DNA of 64,000 nt from Anniella stebbinsi (GCA_029215795.1 JARDYH010000003.1:176154382-176218381), one strand, 5' to 3'; counted from the first letter of the stretch, positions 36,705 to 47,824 are shown. Translations and numbers: made by a program. The notes: generated from the letters alone by a model not told the origin.

Positions 36705-37507
36705 TGTGAAGGAAAGAGACTCCTTTCCTTTCAGGTAGGCACGGAACTCTTCAGCCGAGTTCCCCCCAAGCCCACCTCCCTATCCCAAGGCCAAGTAGCC
36801 CCAAGCCAGCCATTAGAAATAACCACACAAGGACTGAAGCAATTTATTGAGATCCTAATATCTAACCACATAAGGCTCCAGCCGGTCCAATAAGCCGTTA
36901 AAATGCAAGCTGGGAAAGAAAGGGAGGGGTACTGGGGAGTGGGGGTTGGATGAGTTTGAGGTAGAAGTTAGCAGCAATAAAACAATAAAACCCACTCTAA
37001 ATCACACCCAAAGGGTGACAAGTCTTTCCCTGGAACGTGCCAGACCTGAAAGCAATAAATCTATCTATTCCTCAGCATCACCTTGCTGAGTAGGGATCCC
37101 TCCTTCCACACATTGGTCCAGGAGAAGATGGCTTCCACCCGGTGGGTATTCCCTCTATCCCTTTTTGGGTTAGCTAGTACTGTGACCAGCCAAAACCAAT
37201 CCTCGACCGTCCCGCTCACGCTACCAGCCACCAGCCCCCTCCCTGCGAATGGCTGTTTCCCACAGCTGAAGCTCTTGCAGTTCACTTCCAATTAACTCTG
37301 ACCTTGAAGCTCCAGCCTCCCAAGATAAGTGTGAGAGGGCCAGGTGTGGGTGCTGGGAACCATCAGCTTGAAATCTTATGACATTTCTCCTTAGAATTCT
37401 CCCCCTCCCCCTCCAAGGCCCCAGTCCTGCAAGGTAGGCCAACACTGGCCATTCCATCCAGACTATAGCCTTTCTGGCCCCTTTCTTCACACCACAGTTC
37501 TGCCACA
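36705..37507 (-). mobile_element. Possible solo LTR
   Basis: Read on the minus strand the segment begins TGTGGCAGAACTGTGGTG and ends TCTCTTTCCTTCACA, giving the TG…CA and short TGTG…CACA inverted ends of LTRs. An AATAAA signal lies about 140 bp before the end (plus 36843-36848, in CAATTTATTGAG). GC content is higher than in the flanks and there is no long ORF, as expected for an LTR of about 800 bp. The 5-bp flanks do not match, so the boundaries are uncertain. No internal retroviral genes are present nearby. Confidence 0.35.
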
Positions 37508-37537
37508 TTCACTTAATTTAGAAAGTTAAGTGTGGCA
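37501..37537. repeat. Short imperfect palindrome
   Basis: TGCCACATTCACTTAA is inverted as TTAAGTGTGGCA eight bases later. It overlaps one edge of the LTR-like segment and could instead be its real terminus. Confidence 0.6.
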
Positions 37538-37544
37538 ACCAAAC

Positions 37545-38870
37545 ATTATGATAACTGTTAATGGATATTGCACTGCACAGTTTTTAAGTATATTTAAAAC
37601 CCTGTTGGAGGGAATAAGATTTATTCTGTTCTGCTTTGAGGACTAGCCAGAGATAGGAAGGCACTGGACATCAACATAGAGGTAAGCAGAAGCTTCTCTC
37701 TGAAATTAAATCTGTGTTACATACTCGAACTAGATTGCTTGCAAAGCTGTATATAGGCATTCTTCATTTCTAGTCTATAAATCTTTTCCTCCAATCCACC
37801 CAATTTCTTTCTTTCTGGTTTGCTGTGCTTTCTGCAAAATATTCTCCTTATGGTTAGTTTGGGTGATGAATTTGTAAAAAAAAGCTTTTACATCTTGTAT
37901 AATTTCCTTGAGCTCCAGCTGCTAGTGCTATATTATATATCTGTCTGAGCTCAATGTAACATGAGCATCCATTCTGCCTGAGCCAAAGTGGAAACCAAAA
38001 AGCATTTGTTGCCATTCTGGATTAAGAAAATGTTCCACACTGGCTTTCCTGCAGGCACTTAAGCTCCACTTATGTACCCCACCACCACCACCACCACCAA
38101 AAAAACAAAAACAAAACCCTGTCAGGTTTTCAAGCAAAGCAGCAGCTTGGTCTCTTTCAACATTTCTGAATAAGCCAGTATCCTCTTCCTTTCCCTATTT
38201 TATAATACACTCAAAGATTTGATAGGATATGCAATATATCTAATCCCTCTATCCCTCCCTCCTCCCCCCCCCACATCCACTTTATTATCCCAACACACAA
38301 AGAAACACACACAGAGACACACATATGCAGGTATCCATGTAAACAAGTTCATTACCTTTTCTTCTTCTTTGCATAACATTCACTGTGTGAGGCAGACTAT
38401 TAAATCGCAGCAGTCTACTTACAACCCACAAGCCATCATTAGGTCGGTTTTTGTATTTTTGTTTGTTTTTTAAACCCTCCAAGAAAATTAACATGAGTGG
38501 TGGGGAAGCTCAGTGGGACTACATTCAGCATGATATTTATGCTACATATCACTGCCCCAAGGATCCTTAAAAAAAAAAAAAAATCAAGGGAGAAAACTGT
38601 ACTTACAACACACGCCTGCAAATCTCCTCCACCCACCCCCACCTCTTTACAACCTGATAGTACTACACATCGCATTCCTAGTGGCTTCCATTCGGTAGAT
38701 ACAGGATAACAAAACCCCATGCAAAAGAATCAATCAATTAAGTCTTTAATCTACGTTTTAAAAAGGTATTAGGCTCAGACCAAAAAGATAAAATAAAATC
38801 ACTGACATGGCATGAAAATATTATAATACACATGACAGACCTTTTATGCCTCTATGTATTTCCCTCCCTT
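37545..38870. other. Unassigned noncoding DNA
   Basis: No gene. Includes a (CCA)n run at 38079-38099 and a C-rich/T-rich stretch at 38240-38275. The open frames here are explained by these tracts. Confidence 0.4.
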
Positions 38871-38884
38871 AGTGACAGACGTTT

Positions 38885-39150
38885 CATTGGATTCTAGCAA
38901 CAGCGCAAGCCTTGCTTCTATTGGCTGAAAAGATCGGGCTTATCCCTGTTGGTAGGTAGAGGCAGGCTGCCGGGCTGGCCAATCGTGTGTTTTGTTTCCA
39001 GGAGAAACATGGCATGTATAGCTATTTAAATCCTACTACAGTGATGTAACCGATGCAAGCGCGCGCGGAGGGAGGGAGGCAGGGAGGGAAGGAGGGAAGT
39101 TTGGCTGTTGTAAAGGCCGGGGAGAGGAAGAAGAGGAGAAAAGAGGTTAG
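38885..39150 (+). promoter_or_regulatory. CpG-rich promoter-like patch
   Basis: Two ATTGG boxes (38886-38890 and 38920-38924), one CCAAT (38979-38983), a TATA-like TATTTAAAT (39023-39031) and a TGATGTAA CRE/C-EBP-like site (39042-39049) lie within 170 bp, followed by GCGCGCGCGG and a GGA-rich leader. AAGAG then GTTAGT (39146) is a plausible donor for a noncoding first exon of about 39055-39145. The order suggests plus-strand transcription. The same boxes read reversed could serve a minus-strand gene. The gene controlled is not identifiable. Confidence 0.5.
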
Positions 39151-39159
39151 TAATAAGGC

Positions 39160-40120
39160 AAACTGAAGGAAAATCTTGTCAGGCTGAATTATTTACAGTG
39201 CACGAGTTACATCCGAGTGGAGACAAATGTAAGCGGCCCACCATACCTGGATATTGAACCAAAACGTTAAAACCGGCTTTGCACCCTCCCTTTCCGTACA
39301 GGATTTTGTACAAACACAAATATGCATCCGCTGCCCCTAATGCTCAGTTAATTCAAAGGCACTATTATTCTTCCTGACATAAATCTTTAAAATTAAACAC
39401 TTGGATTAACATTCAGTATGCATCCTCACAAATGCATTTTCCATTCTGCCTTTTAACTTTTTTTTTTTTAATCTACACTCAAAAAAATCTCTTTAAAATA
39501 TAATGTAATGTTGTTATGGGCCAACATTTTACCAGAATGCTTACCAAATATCTTTTGTTTTGAGGGATGGGCCCTGGTTTAAAGGATTGTCCCAGAGCAT
39601 CACTGCAGACACTGAGGTGACAGGCATGGAGGCTTTTTGAAGAATTATATTCTGAATACTGGCAGCCATTTCACCCATTTCTCCATTGCCTTCTCTTCCA
39701 GCATTCATACAAGAGTTGCACGCAAAACATTATTCCATTTTGACTTATCCCGCCCCACTAGATGGCAATTTTGGCCCTCCTATTTTAACCACCATTGACA
39801 GGAATTTTGCAGAAAGGACAAGACATGCATCTGGGAATCTCAGAACACAATATTACTGAATTGGGTAGATGTTTTCAAACTGTATTCCAAGGCAACACCT
39901 GGGTTATTTTAAAGCTTATGACAGAAGTTCTCAAATTAGAGGATCTGGAATGGTGCAAAAGCTTCCCTGAAAAACAATGTTGTCCTCTATTACCAGTCTC
40001 TTCCCACGTATGCGCAAGCTGCAGAAAATATGGGATGTGTTTTAGTTGTCACAGTCATGCTGAGCAGCAGTGAAATCTTCTGTGTGCTGGGGTTTAGTGG
40101 CACAGACATGCAGGAATTTA
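39160..40120. other. Unassigned, possibly first-intron sequence
   Basis: No exon recognised. The 92-codon frame at 39795-40073 has no family features. Confidence 0.3.
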
Positions 40121-40124
40121 ATGA

Positions 40125-40230
40125 CAGATGATATCTAAAAGTAATAATCCTTTACTAGGAGCCACCAAAAGGTCACAAAGAAGAGACCAAGCTTCCAACT
40201 TCTTCAAGACTTTTCATCAGATTGGATGTT
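40125..40230 (+). mobile_element. Dispersed repeat E, copy 1
   Basis: CCAAGCTTCCAACTTCTTC, AGACTTTTCATCAGATTGG and ATGTTAAGC match the arrangement GCAAGCTTTTGAGTTCTTC, GAACTCTTCATCAGG, ATGTTAAGC at 57430-57545. The upstream part resembles the end of a retroelement (TTTACTAGGAGCC versus TTTATTAGGAC). Class unknown. Confidence 0.5.
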
Positions 40231-40239
40231 AAGCAAAGA

Positions 40240-40285
40240 AAGACAGAAAAAAGATGGAGAGGAGGGAGGAGGAGGAGGAGAGAAA
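40240..40285. repeat. Purine-rich (GGA)n tract
   Basis: AGGAGGGAGGAGGAGGAGG core. Confidence 0.8.
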
Positions 40286-40744
40286 ATGATGTTCCTGGGC
40301 AAAATGAAAAATTGTTAGTGAATCTGCACATTGTAATGATCTTAATATGGGATGGGAGACACATTACACAAACTTGCAGCACAATCCTATACATATTTTA
40401 TTCTGAAATGAAACTACTGAGTTGTGTGTTGTGTCTTGGAGCAGTGGGACCCTCAGAAGTAAGTGACACTAAGGTCTGAAGCTTTAAACAGCCAAAAAAC
40501 ATTGGATGGTTTCATCTGGGCAGACCCAAGAATGCCCCCTTGCCGTCAAGGTGCATAGTACCCAAAGCTGACCTAGTTATTTTGGGAAATGAGAGGAAAG
40601 ATCCCACAAGCACCTCCTCCCATCCCTGGCAGTAAAATATAATAACAACAAATCAAATAACTAACAATTTTCGACCTTTACTCTGTCAATTTTTATTGTC
40701 TCTGGATTCATAGAAGCTTATGTTTTCAGGACTCTTCATCCCAT

Positions 40745-41340
40745 AGTACCCTCTAGACTCTCAGCCCAATGGAAGACTTGAAATAGATTAGTCTGCAATC
40801 AGTATTTTCTGGAATCGTGGCTAGGATCAAGGGATGGATCCATCATAATCAGTATACTGGGGGTCCACTTGGACTTGCAAAACATCTAATGAATTTGACT
40901 GTGCCTGGACTTAGAAGAGCTTTTACGCTGGCAAAGTTCATTGTTTTGCCATCGGCGCTGCTGGAGGGTAGATATAAAAAAATTATTCACACTGAGCGGA
41001 CCTGCCCTTGTGGGTGGGGGATATTGAGACAGTAGATCATGTTCTTTTATATTGTTGTTTCTATAATGAACTTAGAACTATATGAATTGCCCCACTCATT
41101 AATAAAGTCCCAGGCAGACCGGATAAATTTTACCCAGACTATCTTCTGGCTGATTTGGACGACCAAGTTACATCTCAAGTCACTAGATTTTGTGCAGCAC
41201 CCATTCGTCGGCGTAGGGATATATTAACACTATCGAACCCTATCTGATTGCCTCAAAGTGAAGCCTGTATATTTTTATATGTATGGGTTGTTTTCTTTGC
41301 TATGCTGTTTTTTTAACCGTAATAAAGTATTGTAAGTATA
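40745..41340 (+). mobile_element. LINE ORF2 C-terminus, clade uncertain
   Basis: The plus strand encodes KFIVLPSALLEGRYKKI, then HTERTCPCG, and after frameshifts a VDHVLFYCCFYN-like stretch, a PGRPDKF(Y/T) segment and an RRRRDILTL ending, followed by a T-rich UTR and AATAAAGTATTGTAAG. C-x-C…H…C spacing is the zinc-knuckle-like end of several non-LTR clades. It is interrupted by at least two frameshifts. I cannot place the clade from this fragment. Confidence 0.6.
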
Positions 41341-41370
41341 CTGGGGCATGATGTACTTTTAACATTTTAG

Positions 41371-41736
41371 GGTATCTCTACATTAAGGGGGGAAACCACA
41401 TCCTTACTGGGGTTTCTTCTTCTGGAGTTTTTCCACATTCACTATGTGCTCCTTTAGATGTTGACCCCGTGATTTTGAATTGAAAACTTCCCCTCTCAGC
41501 AATGCAATTAACTTCAATGAAACACCACCATCTAGCGGTGGAATTATAGCACAACACAAAATTTACACAGTGCTGATTTTGCACCATTGAGGTTTAGTCC
41601 ATCTCATCTCTGATCTTTTTCAAAATGGGGGGAAGCATGGGAGACATCCTGGAAGTTGGTGGCATCATATGAAGACCCCAAAAACTTCAGTGAGCCAGTC
41701 ATGAGCGTGCCATGAGTTGCTCATGTAGAGCAACTC
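41371..41736 (+). mobile_element. MITE family B, most complete copy
   Basis: The left end GGTATCTCTACATTAAGG is loosely mirrored by the right end CTCATGTAGAGCAAC (shared CTCTACA). Internal landmarks used to recognise other copies are CACCATCTAGCGGTGG, AAAATGGGGGGAAGC and CTTCAGTGAGCCAGTCATGAG. No ORF. The 366-bp size and TIRs fit a non-autonomous DNA element, and no clear TSD is seen. Confidence 0.65.
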
Positions 41737-41879
41737 TTAATGCTTCTGATGGCAGCTCCACATAATGTAACAGATAACCTTTATTCAGCATCTTTTCCCC
41801 AAAGCATTGGATCTCACAATCCTAATATGAAAGGTGGGGTTGGAAGCATCTTGCCCTGCTACCACCCCTCTTAAGACAT

Positions 41880-42180
41880 CCCATCCTTTCTGATCACCCT
41901 AACCAACCAGCCAAAGGCTCAGAAGGAGGGAAAAGAGTGTCCTTCTCCTCAACTCCGTGCTTCTCTGAGAAATGCCTGAGATCCTTCCTCCTTGTCCATT
42001 TTTTTTATTTTTTTATTTTTTTTATTTATTTCATTTCTAACCCGCCTCTCCATCTAGATCGAGGCGGGGAACAACACTTTCTGCTACCTCTATAAGATCC
42101 ACATGATAACTCTCATCTTCAAGCAGGCGCTAAGGACTCACCTGTTTACCTTAGCCTATAACTGTAATTATTCCAAGCCT
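41880..42180 (+). mobile_element. Old LINE 3' coding tail split by an L2 tail
   Basis: From 42080 the plus strand reads ILIFKQALRTHLF-like sequence, the typical L2 C-terminal end. The preceding part is interrupted by the 42001-42078 insertion. Highly decayed. Confidence 0.35.
42001..42078 (-). mobile_element. L2-type LINE 3' end, about 78 bp
   Basis: The minus strand gives CCCCGCCTCGATC…GAGAGGCGGG followed by AAATGAAATAAAT and an A-rich tail. Only the 3' hairpin and tail were inserted. Confidence 0.7.
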
Positions 42181-42189
42181 TCCCACTGA

Positions 42190-42371
42190 GATGTGAGACA
42201 ATAAAGAGGTTCGACATGTAATCCACAAAACTTTATTCAAGAAATAAACATCTTTTCACACCTGATGGAAGTGTGAACGCTTGCAGCTATCCTCTAAACT
42301 TAATTAGCCTCACAAGGTTATTGCCTTTCAACTAAAACTGGACAGTTTATCCACAGTCCAACAGGCACTCC
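42190..42371. other. Unassigned
   Basis: Contains CACAAAACTTTATTCAAG and CAATAAAGAGG, retroelement-like polyadenylation motifs, but no family is recognised. Confidence 0.35.
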
Positions 42372-42645
42372 CATGTGTCTCCCACTTCTTCTGGCCATCT
42401 TCCCATCACAAAATAAAACCCCGGTAAGTCTGACTTATTTTTAGAAGTGAAACTTGCCACAATCTCATGCTGTGTGCAGGAAAAGCAGCACTATAAAAAT
42501 GCCCACTGAATGGGCCACATGGTCTTTGTTTACTTCCTCTTCCTTCTCCATGAGAAAGAGGAAGTATTGTGTGACAGAAGCGGGGGCAGAAAAGTGATGG
42601 TAGGGAACCATGATTTTTTCCCCATCTGATGAAGCCCTTCAACTC
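42372..42645. mobile_element. MITE family A, diverged copy
   Basis: It aligns in order with 1860-2104: CCATCACAAAATA, CTGTGTGCAGGAAAAGCA, ACTGAATGGGCCACATGG and the right end CCATCTGATGAAGCCC. The left TIR is lost. Confidence 0.55.
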
Positions 42646-42649
42646 AGTT

Positions 42650-44200
42650 CCACCTGTCTTTTGAAGCCACTAAGTTCCAACACTCTGGTTGAAATATGCC
42701 AAAATTCTGTAACCGACAATTCTATAACTATTGCCATCTGCTGAACATACTTTGCCCTCATTTTGCTCCTGTCATGACACTGCTAAATCTTGTTTTCTCT
42801 TATACTTGTTGCAATATTGACAAGACTTAGTGCCATATTGACAATTATTTCTTAATAGCTGAGTTTGCAGCAGCAGGTGTGCCAATAAAGCAATATAAAA
42901 ATAGTCCTTCTCTTACCTTTGCAATGTTTGGTGTATGTAATTGCCTTGCAATGTAATCTGCTGTATGGACCTCAATGTAATATGCATCACCTGGATACAC
43001 TGGTGTTTTAAAAAAGCAACACCAAACTAATCCTTGTTTGTTAGTGTAGATTTATCCTACAGTTAATTCATGAGCAATACAGGATTTGGAAGTAAAATGA
43101 GAATAAGATTTGGTCCCAGACTTTAGATATAAATATCATTTATATTGTAAGAATAGGCAATTTCTTCAATACTTAAAATCATATCAAAATGACAATTATG
43201 ATGGCTTTTTCTTCAATTTACCATTTTTATTTTTTCTGTAAGTAATGAAGGTTTTATTACATTTTTGCACGCATTTGGTCAACAACACTATTGTGCTGGT
43301 GTAGATATATCACTGTTACTGTGCAATAGTATGTTCTCAGTGTCAAGTATGGTAGACATGGTTTTTCTTGGAATGCTTGAGAGACAGCCTACAGCTTGTG
43401 AGAACCTTAGTAGACAAACAGCAAGACCAAGCAGATAAAATCTTCATTCAAAAATGGGTTGCCTAGACATAATCTAGAGATTCCATGACCCCCAGCCTTC
43501 AGGCCTTCCAATGTGCAGCAGAGGTTTCTGATGAGCATGAGGCAGAGGCTACGTCCTTGGGGTAAGACAGTCAGTGCCTTATTCAAGACTCTCCCAGCTA
43601 GAGGAATTAGTCCTGCCATCATCCTCTGGTTCAGAGGGTGGGTTACTGGCAGAACCTTCATTTCCTCAGCCTTGTAGGCTGCAAAATCAGTTGAGGGCCC
43701 TTTAACAATCCAGTTGGCTCCTCTAGGCAGAGCCTTGTCACCCTACACAAGGCTTCAGTTGGCTCTAGCTACCTGCTCAGGCAACATCCTCCTATTGTTC
43801 TAGTGGGAGTGAGTTCTTGCCAGCATAACCCAGTCAGAGCTATACAGGGTCTTTCTTTTTGCCTTGATCCATGTTTCTGCCTTGAACTTACTATCAGCTT
43901 CCCCTGTAAGTTTCAAGGGGACTCTGGAATGGGACAATCTGTCATTTTAATTGCTGTAAAGATGTGAAAGATGTAGCTGAGGCTCCTTTTCATGTCCCAT
44001 CTCATCCCGGACTTGTCACATACTCCCTTCACACCTGCTAGAACAAACAGGATTCTATAATACCCCCGCTCTGGCCTTGCCTCCTTTCAGTCAACTTCTG
44101 CTAGGAGTGAAAAGTTTTGCCCCATATCTGTGTCTGATGTAATTGGGCCACTCTCTCACCCCCAATGAAAAGACAAAGCAGAATTCTCCACCCTCAGAGG
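42650..44200. other. Unassigned noncoding DNA
   Basis: The 43400-44150 part is richer in GC and could be an unrecognised retroelement. Its 84-codon minus frame (43407-43661) has no motif. Confidence 0.35.
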
Positions 44201-44202
44201 AA

Positions 44203-44261
44203 AGCATTTTTTATTTGTTACATTTTTGTCCTGTCCTTCTTTCAACAAGTTCAGGGCAGCA
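44203..44261 (+). mobile_element. MIR-like SINE, left part
   Basis: TTTTTATTTGTTACATTTTTGTCCTGTCCTTC and TTCAGGGCAGC are the start of the SINE whose remainder (from ATTTTATCCTCACAGC) lies at 46427-46600. The two parts are separated only by the L1. Confidence 0.5.
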
Positions 44262-46293
44262 TTGGATATATTCAAAGCCTTTGATTGTGTGGAATGGCCA
44301 GCACTTAAAACAATTTTGAAAACGTTTGGGCTTGGAGTAAAATTTATGGGAGTGATGGATCAATTGTATAAAAATAATAAAGCAGAAATAATGGTTAATG
44401 ATGGGTTAACGCAACAGATTACACTAGCTCGAGGAACAAGACAAGGTTGCCCACTTTCACCGATCTTATTTGCGATAGTGATAGAAATTTTGGCAAATGT
44501 TATAAGGGAGGATTTAAGATTGATGGGGATAGGAGGAAAGGAGAAGATTAAAATGAATATGTTTGCGGATGACACATTACTGACATTAGAAGATCCCCTG
44601 AAGACTGGGGAGTTGATTAAGGAGCATTTGAGAGAATTTGGGGAGATTACTGGTTTACAAGTTAATTGGGGGAAGTCAGAAATGATGTTATTTAATTATA
44701 ACAAAGAGGAGATGGAGGAAGGTAAAGTTAAGTTAGGTCTTAGGCTTAAAAATGTAGTACATTATTTAGGAGTTAATATTGCAAAGATTTAGATAGGTTA
44801 GAGGAAATTAATTTTGCAAGTTTGAAAAAACAGGTAGGGGAAAAGTTAGAGGTATATAGAAAATTAAAACATTCTTGGTTTGGTAGAATAGCGGTTATTA
44901 AAATGAAGATATTACCTAAGATTAATTTTTTGTTTAGAATGCTGCCGATTAAAATATCGGATGTAGAGTTAAAGAGCTGGCAAAATATGATTAATGCTTA
45001 TTGCAATGGAGATAACAGAGCTAGGATTAACAAAGGGTTATGGTATAAGACACAAAAGAAAGGTGGTTTGGGACTTCCAAATATAAAGAATTACTATATT
45101 GCTAATCAGTTAAGATATGTTATAAATAGTATATTAGGGGAGGATGACTTAGAATGGCTAGAAACGCAAACAGGGGAACTAGATTTTAAATTGCAATTTT
45201 TTTTTAAATTAAAATTCAAAAGAAAGATCTGAGGGGACTGGACAACCCGTTGCTGAAAAATATTCTAGAGATCTGGGAGAAGGTTAAAGGAAAGTTAATA
45301 CCAGGAGACTCTCCACTCGCCCCAGTGGTAGTAATGGGAAACTTCCCAAGGAATTTAAAAGTAGAGTTGGAAGGGAGTCTGAAGGATCAGGAAATTATTA
45401 AGTTAAGGAACTGGATGGAAAGAATGATAGATAAGGTGCAAATTAGAGAGTTGTTAAAAGAACAAAAGATAGCTTGGTTCAAATGCTTACAATTGGAAAA
45501 ACGGACACAGGAATGGAAAAAGATAAATAAGAAATGTAGGAATAATACAAGAATTGAAGATTTAATTGAATCAAGAGGAAAGAAGGAAGTAATTAAAACT
45601 AGAAAAGGTCTGATTAGCGAAATATATAGAATCCTGACAGAGGAAGATGAATATCGAGACTCTCTTAAAATGATTTGGGAAGATGATTTAAAGGAACAAA
45701 TTAATGAAAATGACTGGGGGAGGATGTGGGATGCAAGAATGTTAAAGCTTTTGTCGATTAGAATTAAGGAGAATTATTATAAGACAGTATGGAGATGGTA
45801 TTTAACGCCGGTAAGATTTCATCAGATAGATAAAAAAGTGTCCAAGAATTGTTGGAGGGGATGTCAGGAGGTTGGAACTTATTTCCATATGTGGTGGAGC
45901 TGTGAACACTTACAAAAAATTTGGAAAAGGGTGTTCAAAGAAATAAGTGAAATAATTGGAAGTAAACTGGAATTAAGCCCAAAACTGGCTCTACTAGCAA
46001 TATGGGATAAAGGAAATGAGAATATAAATAAGAGAGAATTAATAAAAAACCTCCTGGCTCCTGTCAGAATAATGATTGCTAAAAACTGGAAAGGGCAAGG
46101 GATATATCCTATAGAAGAATGGTATAAAGAAATATGGGATATGGCACTTAATGATAAGCTAACGTGTAAAATGAAAATAAAGAGGAGAATGTCCAGTAAG
46201 AATGATTTTGGAGATATATGGAGCCTATTTTTGGAATATGTATTAAGAACGGGGAAGGGGCAAATACCTTCAAAAGAGTCTTTGCACTTTTAG
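44262..46293 (+). pseudogene. L1 ORF2 3' part: reverse transcriptase and C-terminal domain
   Basis: Reverse transcription of L1 RNA. Readable segments are 44262-44792, 44822-45232 and 45250-46293, separated by two apparent one-base frameshifts (near 44785, and in the T/A run at 45197-45225). The first segment holds the RT palm: KAFD, GTRQGCPLSPILF and the catalytic FADDTLLTLED (about residues 17-20, 70-82 and 113-123 of the frame opening at 44226). The last ends with the C-terminal zinc-knuckle-like CWRGCQEVGTYFHMWWSC. The endonuclease and N-terminal RT are missing, so the copy is dead. Apart from the shifts the frame is clean for 2 kb. Confidence 0.85.
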
Positions 46294-46426
46294 AAAGAAG
46301 AATAATGTATAAATGAAGGTCTCCTGGGGGGAGGGGAGCACGGGGGGGTATGTGGTTATGTATTGTATTTTATATTGTTTTATGTTGTATTATGTTGAAA
46401 ATAAAAAAATAATTTTAAAAAAAGTT
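44262..46426 (+). mobile_element. L1-type LINE, 5' truncated, young
   Basis: The insertion begins inside the reverse transcriptase domain and runs through the end of ORF2 into a 3' UTR with a G-rich block (CTCCTGGGGGGAGGGG) and an A-rich tail (46395-46426). The 5' truncation is typical of target-primed reverse transcription. It sits inside a MIR-like SINE, both halves of which flank it. Low sequence decay compared with the L1 at 24.8 kb marks it as the youngest LINE here. A target duplication is not obvious. Confidence 0.85.
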
Positions 46427-46600
46427 CTCTCCTTTATTTTATCCTCACAGCAAACCTGTGACGTGGGTTATCTATGAGATCATGACTGGCCCAAGTTCAC
46501 TCAGTTAACTTTATGACTGCACAGAGATATGAACCCAGGACTCCTTGGTCCAAATCTAAAACTTTGTTCCCTGCAGTATACTTTACTGGATCACTGCATG
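46427..46600 (+). mobile_element. MIR-like SINE, right part
   Basis: TTTATTTTATCCTCACAGC, AAACCTGTGACGTGGGTTAT, GACTGGCCCAAGTTCACTC and GATATGAACCCAGGACTCC follow the order of MIR-like SINEs. It begins directly after the L1 A-tail. Confidence 0.65.
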
Positions 46601-46833
46601 AGTCCATTCAGGAGGCAAAAATGACTCATACAAAAAGATCTGAAATAGACTCCCCAGTAGGTGCGTAATTCTGACTCCATAGATGTGCCTCCCCATTTAA
46701 TTACAAAATGAAATTTCCTTCAGCCATCAGAGTCTGGAGGACACTGCCCTCAAACTACATACAGAGAGGAGTTAGCAAGGAATTTGCATGCACAAGAAAA
46801 GGAAGGGCAGATTATGACATACACTTTCCAAGA

Positions 46834-47183
46834 GCTCCTTCAGACAGGGAGAAATTGCATTCCCTTTCCATGGCTCTGCTTCTCTTCAGCTTCTGCAACT
46901 AGCTGTAATTACAGGAGGAAAAGAGCAGCGACCATGTGGCTTGTACAGCCTCAATGCAGTTGAATGGGACAGTGCCATCTAGTGGACATTTTGTAGTGCA
47001 ACTTTGCTTGCACATGGCAGGACAACCCAACAAATATCAACATATCCCAGCAAGTCAGGTTTTCTGAGGTTTAATTTTTAGCGCTAAAATGGGGAAATGG
47101 AGCAGGCTGACAGCATCATCAGAATGACCTGCAAACATCCGTGAGTGGCCAGTAAAGAGTGTGATATAAAATGCTCATTTAAA
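46834..47183 (+). mobile_element. MITE family B copy
   Basis: Shared landmarks GAATGGGACAGTGCCATCTAG, AAAATGGGGAAATGG, GACCTGCAAACATCCGTGAG and ATGCTCATTTAAAG. The left boundary is uncertain. CTCCTTCAGACAGGGAG at 46838 resembles the right TIR of the family A copy at 42.6 kb. Directly abutted by the L2 at 47189. Confidence 0.6.
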
Positions 47184-47188
47184 GAAGT

Positions 47189-47810
47189 TTATTGTTTATT
47201 TATTTACTGCATTTTTATACCGCCCAATAGCCGAAGCTCTTTGGGCGGTTTACAAAAATTAAAACCATTAAAACCATTTAAAATATAAAACAACGATAGT
47301 ATGAAAACATAATAAAATACAGGATAAAACACAACCAGGATAAAAAGCCATGCAGAAATTAATAGGGATTTAAAATACAAATTTAAATAGCAGGTTAAAA
47401 ATCAAAATAAAGAACTGTTACTGTGAAAATAAAAAGGTCTTCCCCTGGCGTCTAAAGGAGTATAATGTAGATGCCAGGCGAACCTCTCTGGGGAGCTCAT
47501 TCCACAGCCAGTGTGCTACAGCAGAGAAGGCCCTCCTCCTAGTGGCCACCTGTCTCACTTCCTTTGGCAGGAGCTCACGGAGAAGGACCCCCAAGAATGA
47601 TCTTAGGGTCCAGGCAGGTACATATGGGAGGAGGCATTCCTTCAGATAACCTGGCCCCAAGCCGTTTAGGGCTTTGAATGTTAATACCAGCACTTTGAAG
47701 GGGGATTGGATCTGGACCCAGCAGCCAGTGAAGCTGGAAAAGGACTGGTGTAATGTGGTCTCGTTGGCCAGTTCCAAGTGAGTCAAGGGATACTCCATTA
47801 GACTAACAGC
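47189..47810 (-). mobile_element. L2-type LINE, 5' truncated (variant hairpin subfamily)
   Basis: On the minus strand the coding tail includes KVLVLTFKALNGLGPGYLKE, AVAHWLWNELPREVR and a short phenylalanine-rich end, then a UTR with hairpin CCGCCCAAAG…TTGGGCGG (plus 47220-47249) and an AT tail with TAAATAAACAATAAAC. The loop-stem sequence differs from the CCCGCCTC type at 51.5 and 53.4 kb, so this is a separate L2 subfamily. The reading frame (47418-47798) has decay and is truncated at the 5' side. Confidence 0.75.
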
Positions 47811-47824
47811 ATGATCTTATACAT

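Noticed and set aside
37928..38137. 69-codon minus frame with an upstream CTGCAG acceptor-like site
   Set aside because: No usable donor follows, and a (CCA)n tract supplies part of the frame.
38285..38494. Minus frame ending at a good GTAATG donor
   Set aside because: Its exit phase does not fit the 33250-33389 candidate in the favoured frame, and the acceptor is poor.
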